From NCBI GenBank assembly GCA_025352695.1, contig JANXSK010000107.1, positions 1 through 64,000 of the forward strand: a DNA stretch of 64,000 bases. The letters run 5' to 3'. Origin of the DNA: Ferruginibacter sp. GTDB taxonomy: Bacteria > Bacteroidota > Bacteroidia > Chitinophagales > Chitinophagaceae. Shown here piece by piece: positions 1 to 9,102 of this stretch (position 1 is the stretch's first letter; every line of letters begins with the position of its first letter). The notes below the pieces were generated by a model. That model saw only the letters and a list, made by a program, of their open reading frames with translations. It was not told the origin of the DNA and did not search any database. The position numbers were made by a program, and so were the translations under genes.

Positions 1-99
1 GTCTATCAAAGTAAGTACTTGAGTGAATATCGGCTGTCCGAGATAAGTAGTAGTTTTGTCCATATCAACATTGTTTGTGTGGTAACTACAAAGTTGATA

Positions 100-128
100 A
101 AGGGTGGCCATAAAACCACCCTTATTTT
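100..128 (+). terminator. Hairpin terminator of a gene left of the window
   Basis: An 8-bp perfect stem (AAGGGTGG at 100-107, CCACCCTT at 116-123) with an 8-nt loop is followed by ATTTT. It is the shape of a factor-independent terminator and would end a gene upstream of base 1. No convincing coding tail is visible in bases 1-99. Confidence 0.55.
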
Positions 129-198
129 AAATTATTTCGGACAATACTAATTAAAAATAACTAACAAACTATAATCAAACTTTTTATTAACTTGTATC

Positions 199-660
199 AT
201 GAAAAAAATAGTATTGATTGGTTTGCCTTTAGCCATTTTTATTTGTGGATTTAGTATAAAAGCATTACTACCAAAAAAAGAAACTTTACTTAATCATGTG
301 GCTATACATGTATACGATTTAAAGAAAAGTACCGAATTTTATCAGCAAATACTAGAATTGGATACTGTACCAGAGCCATTTCATGATGGGAAACACACTT
401 GGTTTACTGTAAGCAACTCCAGTAAATTACACCTGATAAGTGGAGCAGAAAAAGAAACTATACATGATAAATTTGCACACCTTTGTTTTAGTGTTCCTTC
501 GTTAGGCAACTTTATCACCAAACTGGATAAAGAACACATTCCTTACGAGAGTTGGCTGGGCGCAAAAATATCTGTGACTACCAGGGTTGATGGCATTAAG
601 CAGATCTTTTTTCAGGATCCTGATGGTTACTGGATTGAGGTAAATGATGATAATAAATAA
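199..660 (+). CDS. VOC (glyoxalase/bleomycin-resistance fold) protein with N-terminal membrane anchor
   Basis: This is a 153-aa protein. Residues 4-24 form a hydrophobic segment (signal peptide or anchor), so the domain probably sits outside the cytoplasm. The rest is one vicinal-oxygen-chelate domain: it opens with NHVAIHVYDLKKSTEFYQ, where the first metal-ligand His lies, and closes with FQDPDGYWIEVND, where the terminal Glu ligand lies. The layout matches glyoxalase I-like proteins, but VOC members include dioxygenases, isomerases and resistance proteins, so no reaction can be assigned. The exported form is less common than the cytosolic one. The gene stands alone on the plus strand, with 222 bp before the universal stress gene. 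Confidence 0.8.
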   Translation: MKKIVLIGLPLAIFICGFSIKALLPKKETLLNHVAIHVYDLKKSTEFYQQILELDTVPEPFHDGKHTWFTVSNSSKLHLISGAEKETIHDKFAHLCFSVPSLGNFITKLDKEHIPYESWLGAKISVTTRVDGIKQIFFQDPDGYWIEVNDDNK

Positions 661-791
661 GTAGCGTTATCTGGCCAAAAGCGATGTTGCTATTAAATAA
701 TGTAATAAATATCAGGTAAAAGAAAAATAAGAAATTCCAATTCTTTATAAGTACCTAACGTTAAAGAGATGGAGGTATTATTACTTTTTCG

Positions 792-808
792 TTGGCACTC
801 TTATTGCA
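792..808 (+). promoter_or_regulatory. Sigma-54 (-24/-12) promoter upstream of the universal stress gene
   Basis: TTGGCAC at 792-798, five bases, then TTGCA at 804-808. This fits the RpoN consensus TGGCAC-N5-TTGCA/T, with the invariant GG and GC dinucleotides at correct spacing. It lies 75 bp upstream of the ATG at 883, leaving a leader of roughly 60 nt. Transcription would need an enhancer-binding activator; one with a GAFTGA loop is encoded at 31686-33020, although a link between the two is only inference. Confidence 0.7.
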
Positions 809-882
809 AACGCTGCCGTTATAAATTAAATTTTATTGATTAACAAAATATCATACGATTTTATTTACTTAAACTATACATT

Positions 883-1356
883 ATGAAAAAAGTATTGATT
901 GCATTAGACTATGAACCATCTGCGGAAAAAATAGCAGAAACCGGCAATGCCATTGCTACTGCCCTACAAGCTGAAGTTATTTTATTACATGTTATAGCTG
1001 AACCCGCCTATTATTCCTCCATGCAATATTCGCCTATCATGGGCTACAGCGGGTTTATGGATAGTTATAATGTGGAACTTTCGGATGCGCTAAAAGAGAA
1101 TATTTCTACATTATCGCAGGAATTTTTAGACAAATCCAAGGCTCATTTAGGGAATAAAAATATTAAAACACTTATAGCCGAAGGAAACTTTGCTGAATCG
1201 ATTGTACAATGTGCTGAAGAAGAACAAGCAGATCTGATTGTTATGGGATCTCATGGCCGCAGAGGGCTTGATAAATTATTAATGGAGAATGTTGCTGAAA
1301 AAGTTTTACAATTAACCAAAGTGCCGGTATTGGTAATTCCAATAAAAACGCTTTAA
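883..1356 (+). CDS. Universal stress protein, UspA family
   Basis: This is a 157-aa single-domain Usp. It starts MKKVLIALDYEPSAEK with the conserved Asp at residue 9 and ends KVPVLVIPIKTL. The nucleotide loop region reads VMGSHGRRGLDKLLMEN. The ATP-binding signature G-2x-G-9x-G-S/T has its first two glycines, but the final Gly-Ser is replaced by Glu-Asn. That places the protein nearer the UspA-type members that do not hold ATP. It is cytosolic and presumably protective under stress or growth arrest. It is monocistronic behind a sigma-54 promoter (792-808), an unusual form of control for a Usp gene. The ATG is the only sensible start. Confidence 0.9.
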   Translation: MKKVLIALDYEPSAEKIAETGNAIATALQAEVILLHVIAEPAYYSSMQYSPIMGYSGFMDSYNVELSDALKENISTLSQEFLDKSKAHLGNKNIKTLIAEGNFAESIVQCAEEEQADLIVMGSHGRRGLDKLLMENVAEKVLQLTKVPVLVIPIKTL

Positions 1357-1425
1357 ATAAATTGTGTAAATAAATACACACCTCAATAAATTATTTTAAA
1401 TCCATTTCAAAAAGGACGTTTATTA

Positions 1426-1474
1426 TTTTAATGAATAATTTTTAAAAATATTTTTAATGAATAATTTTTTTAAA
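1426..1474 (+). repeat. Tandem direct repeat spanning the start of the 39-aa ORF
   Basis: The core TAATGAATAATTTTT occurs twice, 26 bp apart, inside slightly longer similar units at 1426-1446 and 1452-1474. Both copies contain an ATG. The first copy reads Met-Asn-Asn-Phe-stop; the second opens the 39-aa membrane peptide at 1457. This looks like a short duplication of the gene's 5' end. Confidence 0.6.
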
Positions 1475-1576
1475 GCAATTATTGCTGGATACGGTGCTAA
1501 AAAATTAGGTGGAGGCTGCTTTAGTACTGTTATAGTATTTATTATAATTTGGTGGGCACTCGGTCATTGTAGCTAA
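1457..1576 (+). CDS. 39-aa glycine-rich small membrane protein
   Basis: The short ORF encodes a peptide starting MNNFFKAIIAGYGAKKLGGG, followed by a hydrophobic segment CFSTVIVFIIIWWALGHCS. It has one predicted membrane span (residues 21-36), a lysine pair before a Gly-Gly-Gly hinge, and two cysteines. The composition is clearly protein-like rather than random AT-rich translation. I recognise the general look of tiny Bacteroidota membrane proteins but no named family. It follows the Usp gene by 100 bp on the same strand and may share its transcript. No clear ribosome-binding site is visible, which is normal in this phylum. The function is unknown. Confidence 0.5.
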   Translation: MNNFFKAIIAGYGAKKLGGGCFSTVIVFIIIWWALGHCS

Positions 1577-1799
1577 TACTAAAGTGACTACATACATAAA
1601 AAAAAATGAAGCAGCGTTTAAATAACATAAAGCTTTGGTAGTTTCTACAATCAAATAGGATTAAATTATAACATTTTGTAGCAATAAGCAATTTTAGTAC
1701 TTTCTGAACTATTTAGTAAAACAAAAAGTATACTATTAGTAGTCAAAAATAAAATTTATTACACTTAGTAACAAAAAATAAGAAAAATAAATCAACACT

Positions 1800-2027
1800 T
1801 TACTGTTGGGAAGTAATTACTTTACGATGCAGGATAGTTAAAGTGGTAGCAATTGAAATGCTGTTACCAAAATTGGTTTTAACATTTTTGATATCTTCCT
1901 CAGTTATAGTATCGGTTATATCAGTAAAATGTTTTTTAATTTTTTTTCTTGTAACTGTATCCAAAAATTTTTCCTGCTTGTAGTACTCAGCATTCAACTC
2001 CTGGTATTTTTCGTTTTGTACCATCAT
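1800..2027 (-). CDS. Small hypothetical protein, 75 aa
   Basis: This is a 75-aa, highly charged, probably helical protein (MMVQNEKYQELNAEYYKQEK at the start) with no signal peptide, membrane span or motif that I recognise. The lysine/glutamate balance and absence of low-complexity runs favour a real product over chance, but the ORF is short and the region is AT-rich. Two adjacent ATG codons give a one-residue start ambiguity. It stands alone on the minus strand, with 223 bp to the 39-aa ORF and 550 bp of empty sequence upstream. Confidence 0.4.
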   Translation of the reverse strand: MMVQNEKYQELNAEYYKQEKFLDTVTRKKIKKHFTDITDTITEEDIKNVKTNFGNSISIATTLTILHRKVITSQQ

Positions 2028-2577
2028 ATTTTTTTGTAAAGCTACAAGAACAAGTTTGGAAACAAAATACTAATTTTTAACAATTTAAATTGATAATGTA
2101 AACTTAATATTGCGGAGTGTTTATAATGTATTAAATTAATAAAATCTTTCCTACATTTCGACGTGAAGTCACTCAAATCCAATACTGTCGCTAACCTTCA
2201 GATTTTTTTAAAGCTTTAAGTGATTCTCATTATTTATAAAAACACCAAATATTATTTATCCACAAATCCTTTTAAATAAGCCAACCGTGGTTTTGTCATT
2301 TGCAAGAATTTTTATTAAAAAAATATTACACCAACTCAACGGTTAAACTTTCGGTTACCTAACAATAATTTTTTCTTTGGTCAAATATTTGTTTTTTTTA
2401 TCAGAAGAAAAAAAAGATTGTAAATCCAGTAATAACAAAGCTGGTCTTATTTTAGCCTTATTAAAGCAAGTTTTGTATCCGAAATACCGCCAGTCGTCGC
2501 AACATTTAAGCAATCCCTGTTTTATAGCAGTCTATTACTAATTTGGTGTTTATTAAAAAAGCATGGTAAACCAAAAA
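2028..2577. other. Intergenic, no gene seen
   Basis: These 550 bp are very AT-rich, with stops in all frames. I find no recognisable protein fragment, hairpin terminator or consensus promoter. The stretch separates the minus-strand 75-aa ORF from the broken histidine kinase gene, so it should hold both upstream regions. Confidence 0.5.
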
Positions 2578-2593
2578 ATGAATAACAATCCTA

Positions 2594-3604
2594 TTGCATA
2601 TAATGGCATGGGTACTTTTATTTTCATCTCCATATTTGCTAAAGTCTCGTAATAATCCAAATGAACCCACGCATCCTGAACCACAAAATCCGCTTATAAA
2701 TTTTATCATATTTCGCATCAGCGATCTAATGCTTATAAGCTTTTTTTATCTGAATACTTTAGTACAGGTATCCCGTTTTTTTTATCAAAAAAAATATACA
2801 TTTTATACACTTTCATTTATTGCTTGCTTTGCAATCTACGTCCTATTATATTGGTTATTCGCAATAACTTTTTTACATTCTGATACAATTTTTTCATTTA
2901 GAAAGCACCTGTTTTTTTGCACTTTTATCTTCATCTTTATTTTAGCTTGCAGCATTGCTTATAAAATTATACAGGATAAAATAATTGCAGATAATTTGAT
3001 AAAAGAAAATGAAAATGAGTACCTGAAAACTGAGTTATCATTATTTCGCAGCCAAGTTAGTCTGCATTTTATGTTTAATATGCTTAATAATATGGTAGCA
3101 CTTGCCCGCAAACAATCCAATTTGTTAGAGCCGTCGCTAATAAAATTATCTTCTTTAATGCGATACTTGCTGTAAGAAACAGAAGAAGAAAAAGTATCGC
3201 TGGAGAAATAAACTGAATATCTGCAGAGTTATATCGATTTACAAAGACAACGTTTCAGCAAAAAAGTGATCATAAATGTTACCATGAAGCCGGCAGATAA
3301 ACTATATGATATAGAGACAATATTATTAATACCATTTGTTGAGAATGTTTTTAAACATGGCACCGGCATAATAGAACAGGCGCAAATTGACTTTGATTTT
3401 AAAGCAGCAAACAACGAGTTAGCCTTTACGGTTAGCAACAAATACGATCCGGTTTCGATTGAGGTAAAAGACAAAGCCAGCGGCATAGGATTGGTGAATG
3501 TACAAAGAAGATTAGATTTATTATACCCTCATCTTCATAGTCTGCAAATTACCTAAAATGAAAATATATTTATTGTTGTACTTAAAATAAATCTTGCGCT
3601 ATGA
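2594..3604 (+). pseudogene. Broken sensor histidine kinase, LytS/YpdA-like (His_kinase family)
   Basis: One frame encodes an N-terminal membrane part (several hydrophobic segments to about base 2970), a short coiled stretch, the His_kinase domain and an ATPase domain (ETILLIPFVENVFKHGT, N box; KASGIGLVNVQRRLDLLYP, G box). It is interrupted by three TAA codons: at 3173-3175 after SSLMRYLL (a Tyr is expected), at 3209-3211 inside the sequence leading to EYLQSYIDLQRQRF, and at 3554-3556 after HSLQIT. The phospho-acceptor motif is also degraded: SLHFMFN where the family has NPHFLFN. The start is unclear; the frame opens at a TTG, and an ATG at 2578 lies in another frame, which hints at a further frameshift. 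The final TGA (3602-3604) overlaps the response-regulator ATG, the usual coupled arrangement. Confidence 0.8.
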
Positions 3605-4299
3605 TACACTGTATTACTATAGATGATGAGCCTTTAACACTTGAACTACTGATTGATAATATCAGTAAAGTACCTTACCTGCGTTTAGTTGCCGCCTGCG
3701 AAAATGCGTTGGAAGCCATGAAAATAATCAACCACAAACCATTGATCTCATATTTTTGGCTATACAAATGCCCGGCCTTACTGGTCTGCAGTTTATACAA
3801 AGCATGACAGTAAAACCTATGAATATTTTAATTACAGCCTATGAAAAATATGCACTTCAGGGATTTGACTTAAATGTAACTGATTACCTGTTTAAACCTG
3901 TTTCGCTGGATCGTTTTGTTAATGCATGCAACAAAGCCAAAGAATTATTTGAGTTAAAAACGTAACCCAAACCTTCCATGAAGCTAGCTTCTTTTTGTAA
4001 ATGTAGATTACAGTTTAATAAAAATAATTTTCGCAGATATTGTTTATATCGAGGGTTTAAAAGATTTTATAAAAATATACCTTAAAAATTCGCAACACCC
4101 TGTGATTAACAGTATGCCCTTGAAAACTATCCAAGAACAATTACCGTCTAACGGATTTATTCGCATACATAAATCTTATATTATTTTAATACCTTTTTTT
4201 ATTGCTGTGCGAAAAGCAAGTGTATTTATTGATACCCTCGAACTACCGGTAAGTGATAATTACCGCAATAACATTACCACACTTAGTGGTAAATTATGA
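3601..4299 (+). pseudogene. Broken LytTR-family response regulator
   Basis: This is the partner of the preceding kinase, now in three pieces. The receiver N-terminus (MIHCITIDDEPLTLELL, with the acidic DDE pocket) runs from 3601 until a 1-nt deletion near 3739-3741. The receiver continues in another frame ([15 protein letters not shown], then [15 protein letters not shown] and [10 protein letters not shown]) to a TAA at 3963-3965. A second shift leads to a well-preserved LytTR DNA-binding domain (ADIVYIEGLKDFIKIYL, then SNGFIRIHKSYI) from about 3988 to 4299. The phosphorylated Asp expected before IQMPG is Ala (GCT at 3759-3761). No intact copy of this pair is in the window. Confidence 0.85.
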
Positions 4300-4561
4300 T
4301 ATAATTTATTTTAAATTCCTTGCCTATTTTTATTCTAAGTAACAATGCTTTAGTACGCAAGCTGGAGTTTACTTAGCCTTATTCCACAAAAGCCTTAACG
4401 TTTGATAATCACCAAAAAATAAAATCATTGATAAATGTGTAAATTATTTTTTACTGGTTTGTACACAAAACAATAAAAAACTAAAACAAATTGTTACTTT
4501 CATTACAGTTTTTTAATTACAACTCGCAAATCTTTAACCAGCGTTTAATTGCCATAAAGCC

Positions 4562-5878
4562 ATGAATTTATTTCCATCAAAACTTCTGCTGATTTCCTTT
4601 GCCTTAATGCTTTTACAATCTTGTAGCACAAATAATAAAATTACCGGGGCAAATGTCGATTCTTTTATAGTTGGTGATGCTTTACCCGATGCGCCTGCAT
4701 TATCTGGCAGGGGCGATTATAAAGTTGGGGTTAGAACCCTTGATCTTATTAATAAAAATCAGGTAGATATTTTACATTCGAAAGGAGGGGTAGATCCTTT
4801 GTATGACAGATCATTAAAGGTAGAAGTTTGGTATCCGGCCATTTTACCCGAAGGCAAAAAAGAATTGGTATCTTATAATACTACACTGGGAATTTATAAA
4901 GATTCTACAAGACCACTAATCCCATACACATTTGCAGGTAGAGCTTTACGCAATGCAGCACCTGATCTTACTACAGGAAAGTTTCCTTTAATAATTGTAT
5001 CCCATGGTTATCCGGGTTCAAGACTACTTTTAACTTATCTAACAGAAAATTTAGCGTCAAAGGGTTATGTGGTGGTAGCAATCGGGCATTCGGAATCTAC
5101 TTACAGTGACAAAGCTGCTTTTCAAAGTACGCTGCTTAACCGCTCCAAAGACGATTTGTTTGTGCTTAATCAAATAGCTGCCTTAAGTGATGCAGATAGT
5201 AAAAGTTTTTTAGCAGATCTTGCAGATGCCAACAATACTGCGCTGATTGGCTATTCAATGGGTGGTTATGGTGTGCTTAATGTTGCCGGTGCCGGTTATA
5301 GCAATAAGTTAGATACAGTTTTTAGCCAATTGACAGATGGAAGCAATGCTTTAAAAGTACGCACTACCAACAATGAAGCATACAAGGCTTCCATGGACCC
5401 GAGAATAAAGGCAGTTGTAGCGTTTGCACCATGGGGAATGCAACGTGGAGCGTGGGATGCTAAAGGTTTGCAGGGCTTAAAAGTACCCGCCTTTTTTGTA
5501 GCTGGCAGCCTGGATGATGTGTCTGGTTATGAGGATGGCATTAAAGCAATTTATACCGGTGCAGTGAATAGCAACCGATACCTTTTAACCTATGAAAATG
5601 CACGCCATAATGTTGCCCCAAATCCGCCCCCGCCCGAATCTTTAAAACCAGGTGTAAATTTCAACGAATATTACCATTACGCCGAGCCAGCTTGGAACGG
5701 ACAACGCATTAATAATATCAACCAGCATTTTGTAACTGCCTTTATCGGTATTTATTTAAAGCAAAAAGATTACGAAAAATACCTGGATGTACCACAAAAT
5801 TCTAATGAAAAAACGTGGATAGGTTTTAAACCAAGAACAGCTACAGGGTTGCAACTATTGCATGCTAAAGCAAAATAA
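4562..5878 (+). CDS. Lipoprotein alpha/beta hydrolase (PAF-acetylhydrolase/dienelactone-hydrolase-like)
   Basis: This is a 438-aa protein. A lipoprotein signal ends at Cys21 (LLQSC), so it should be membrane-anchored outside the cytoplasm. The hydrolase core has an oxyanion-region segment IIVSHGYPGSRLLL, a nucleophile elbow GYSMGG with Ser232, an acid candidate in AGSLDDVSGYEDG and a terminal His in ENARHNVAPNPP, so a full Ser-Asp-His triad is present. The overall length and N-terminal extension recall the platelet-activating-factor acetylhydrolase-like clan. The substrate is unknown; an ester or peptide bond is likely. It is a single gene with 262 bp upstream (no clear signal) and 236 bp downstream before the TonB receptor. 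Confidence 0.8.
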   Translation: MNLFPSKLLLISFALMLLQSCSTNNKITGANVDSFIVGDALPDAPALSGRGDYKVGVRTLDLINKNQVDILHSKGGVDPLYDRSLKVEVWYPAILPEGKKELVSYNTTLGIYKDSTRPLIPYTFAGRALRNAAPDLTTGKFPLIIVSHGYPGSRLLLTYLTENLASKGYVVVAIGHSESTYSDKAAFQSTLLNRSKDDLFVLNQIAALSDADSKSFLADLADANNTALIGYSMGGYGVLNVAGAGYSNKLDTVFSQLTDGSNALKVRTTNNEAYKASMDPRIKAVVAFAPWGMQRGAWDAKGLQGLKVPAFFVAGSLDDVSGYEDGIKAIYTGAVNSNRYLLTYENARHNVAPNPPPPESLKPGVNFNEYYHYAEPAWNGQRINNINQHFVTAFIGIYLKQKDYEKYLDVPQNSNEKTWIGFKPRTATGLQLLHAKAK

Positions 5879-6114
5879 TTCAACTTCCCTAAATATTTCT
5901 TTGCCCGAATAATTTTAGTTAAGCCCATATATCTAAAATCATAATTATTTGTGGGCTGCATATATTTTTTCACAATTAAATATAAAAAAAATCCTTGTAC
6001 CTGCAAGTAAGCTGGCGCTAAATCCCATTTCGTCGCAACTTTTTACCTACTTATCTCATTTGCGTATCATAGCATTTATTGCAAAGTAGATTTGTATTCA
6101 ATTAAATAAAAGTT

Positions 6115-8718
6115 ATGAAAAAAATATTTTTACTAATAGCTATTTCGATTACAACGTTGAGCATTTTTGCACAAATGCCTCAGGGAATGCAGCCTGGAGG
6201 AATGAACAAAGGCATGGGAAATGTTGGTCATGTTTACGGTAAATTAACAGATCCTGATGGTAAACCTCTAACAGGTGCATCGGTAATGTTAATGAGCAAA
6301 AAAATGGATTCTGCAAGTAAAAAAATGAAAGAAATATTGGTTAAAGGAATGATCACCAAAAACAATGGTGATTTTAGTTTTGATGAGTTACCAATAATGG
6401 GCAACCTGCAATTAAAAATAAGCAGCAGTGGTTTTAAACCTACCGAGCAGGCCATTTCTTTTTTACCCAAAATGGAACCCAGTGCTGTTATACCTGCCGC
6501 AAGGGCAATGCCATCTTTTGATAAAGATTTAGGTAATATTAAATTAACTGCCGATTCCAAACAATTACAGGATGTAATAATTAACTCTGTTTCCCCTTCT
6601 ATAAAATTAAATGCAGATAAAAAAATATTTAATGTAGAAAAAAATATAATGAGTGCCGGAGGTACCGGCATTGATGTAATGCGCAATGTACCTTCTGTAA
6701 ATGTAGATATTGATGGCAATGTTATGCTTCGTAATAGTCCTCCTCAATTGTTAGTTGATGGCAGGCCCACCACCCTTACACTTGATCAAATACCTGCAGA
6801 TGCAATTGAAAGCGTTGAAGTAATTACCAACCCATCTGCCAAATACGATGCATCTGGTGGTGGTGCAGGCATTTTAAATATCGTGTTAAAGAAAAATAAA
6901 AAAAGTGGTTACAACGGTAATTTTAGGGCAGGAGTAGATAAGCGTGGAGCATTTAATGGTGGTGGCGATTTCAGTTTTCGACAGAATAAATTCAACTTTA
7001 CTGCTGCAATTAATGCCAACCAAAATAAAGGCAGAACTACAGGTACTACTGACAGGTTAAATTTACTGGATGTACCACAAACATCCGTGTATCAAAGCAA
7101 TTTTAATAAAACAATGGGTGGGTTTTTGTTTGGCAAATTTGGTATTGATTATTTTGTAACCAACCGAACTACCTTGTCTTTAACAGGTATTAAAGTACAT
7201 GGCGAATTTAACCCCAATGAAATGATTCATATAACTACTGATAGTTTATTCAACAGCCGAAAAACAAGTACTGAAAGTAATCGTAACACTACTGGTAAAA
7301 GGGAATTTAATGGGCAAGGCCTTGTATTTGGTCTTAAGCATATTTTTGCAAAAGAGGGTGAAGAGTTAACGATTGATGCTAATTTTTTTGGTGGTAAGAA
7401 TAACAATAACTCATTATACACTAACAATTATTATGGGTATAACAGTAACGATATTTCTAAAACAGAATTACAAAAAGCAATTGGCAGCGGTAGCGATCAA
7501 AACTTTGTTATACAATCAGACTATATAAAACCATTGAGCAAATTAACTAAAGTAGAAACTGGTATAAGAGCAGCTATCCGCAGCAGAACAAATATTAATA
7601 ACAACTATTTATACGATGGTACCAACTATGTTGTAATACCATCTGCGGTAAGTAATTATAAAAACAATGACAATGTGTTTGCAGCCTATTCTACCTTAAG
7701 TAGCAGTATAAAAGACTTTAGTTATAAAGTAGGATTACGTGCCGAGCGTTCTGACTATACAGGTACCTTAACAAACACCGGCGAAAAATTTAAAAACAGT
7801 TATCCTGTCAGCTTATTTCCTTCTATATTTTTAGGTCAGCAATTAAAAAACAAACAACATTTACAATTAAATTACAGCCGCCGTATTAATAGGCCAAACT
7901 TTTTTTAACTGATACCTTTTACTGATTATACAGATAAATTAAATATCACTAAAGGCAACCCCAATCTGGTTCCGGAGTTTACCCAATCAATGGAGTTATC
8001 TTATCTAAAAACATTTAAAGGCAACAATACTATACTAGGTTCTATCTATTACAAACATACTAACAATTTAATAACCCGTTATTTAACGAAGGAAGCTGAT
8101 CCGATTACAGGTGCAGATGAATTAATAAATACTTATATCAATGCCAACTCAAGTTATTCTGCTGGCGCAGAAGTAACTGCTCAGAATTATTTAAAAAAAT
8201 GGTGGGATATCAGTGCCAATATAAATGTGTACAACTCTAAAGTAAATACGAATAATATTTCTGCCATTTCTCAAGGTGCGTTGTGGAGTATGTTTGGCAA
8301 GTTTAACAGTAACTTTAAATTGCCTTCTAATTATGCTATTCAGTTAACAGCAACTTACCAGTCTAAAACAAACCTTCCCGTAAATAACAATCCTGGCATG
8401 GGTGGTCCACCAATGATGCAGAGCCAAAGCTCTTCTCAGGGATATATTCTTCCATCATGGGGAATGGACCTAGCAGTTAAAAAAAGCTTTCTAAAAAACA
8501 ATGCAGCATCCGTGTCAGTAAGTATCAATGATATTTTTAAAACCCGTGTCAGCAATCAATATTCAAGCAGCGAATATTTTACTCAAACATACAATCGGCT
8601 TCGTGATCCGCAAATGGTTAGGCTAAACCTGAGTTACCGCTTTGGTAAAATAGATGCCTCTTTATTTAAACGCAAAAGCAGCAAAGGCGAAATGAATGCC
8701 ACTGAAGGAGTTCAATAA
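6115..8718 (+). pseudogene. TonB-dependent outer-membrane receptor interrupted by one nonsense codon
   Basis: The frame is continuous from ATG 6115 to TAA 8716-8718 (867 codons) except for a TAA at 7906-7908, after NRRINRPNFF, where the next codons read LIPFTDYTDKLNITKGNPNL. A Gln codon (CAA) is the natural ancestor. Domain order: signal peptide (residues 1-20), a Met/Gly-rich linker, CarboxypepD_reg-like domain (VYGKLTDPDGKPLTGASVML), plug (VMRNVPSVNVDIDGNVMLR and LLVDGRPTTL), then an outer-membrane barrel of the OMP_b-brl_3 type. It is not SusC-like, and no SusD is adjacent. The second piece could not insert alone. The rest looks undamaged, so the stop is recent or a sequence error. Confidence 0.85.
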
Positions 8719-8742
8719 AACTATGTTCTTAATGATACAATT

Positions 8743-8776
8743 ACAGTTATATCGGAAACGATATGGCTGTTTTTGT
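8743..8776 (+). terminator. Strong factor-independent terminator after the TonB receptor
   Basis: A 12-bp stem (8743-8754 with 8759-8770, two G-U pairs in RNA) is closed by a GAAA tetraloop and followed at once by TTTTTGTTTT. It lies 25 bp after the receptor stop codon. Its presence shows that the full 6115-8718 region was one transcription unit. Confidence 0.8.
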
Positions 8777-9102
8777 TTTATTTAATGGAATAAGTAAAAG
8801 TCTTTAAACCATCGATAACACAATTGCTTACCTACTATTTTTTAACTTTTAATGCAATACTAACTACTTACTTATCCCCATTGAAAATAAAAAAATACGC
8901 CCATATTCTTCCCATTCGATGTAAGATATTTATTTGCAATAACCAATTATTGCAATTATTTGATACCGTTATTACTTTATAAAAAAAAGTCGCTACTTAC
9001 TGATTTGTTTACTGCTGTTAATCACATTTTTTTCACAAAAAGAAAATGATACCAACCACCTGCCCGTATTTTCTTACTTTTAAAAAAAGAAATTGATTTA
9101 GG
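8777..9102. promoter_or_regulatory. Intergenic region with a perfect 9-bp palindrome
   Basis: No gene is seen in these 326 bp. The one structured element is a perfect inverted repeat at 8934-8955: TTGCAATAA, spacer CCAA, TTATTGCAA. It lies about 150 bp upstream of the ASKHA-like gene and has the size and symmetry of a dimeric regulator site. No regulator is encoded next to it. Confidence 0.35.

Noticed and set aside
1-150. Frame open from base 1 to a TAA at 148-150, as the tail of a gene
   Set aside because: The translation has no recognisable protein character and runs through the terminator hairpin at 100-123, so it is probably chance.
5922-5957. AGCCCA/TGGGCT hairpin after the lipoprotein hydrolase gene
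   Set aside because: A six-pair stem with a 24-nt loop; the following T-run is several bases away. It is too weak to call as a terminator.
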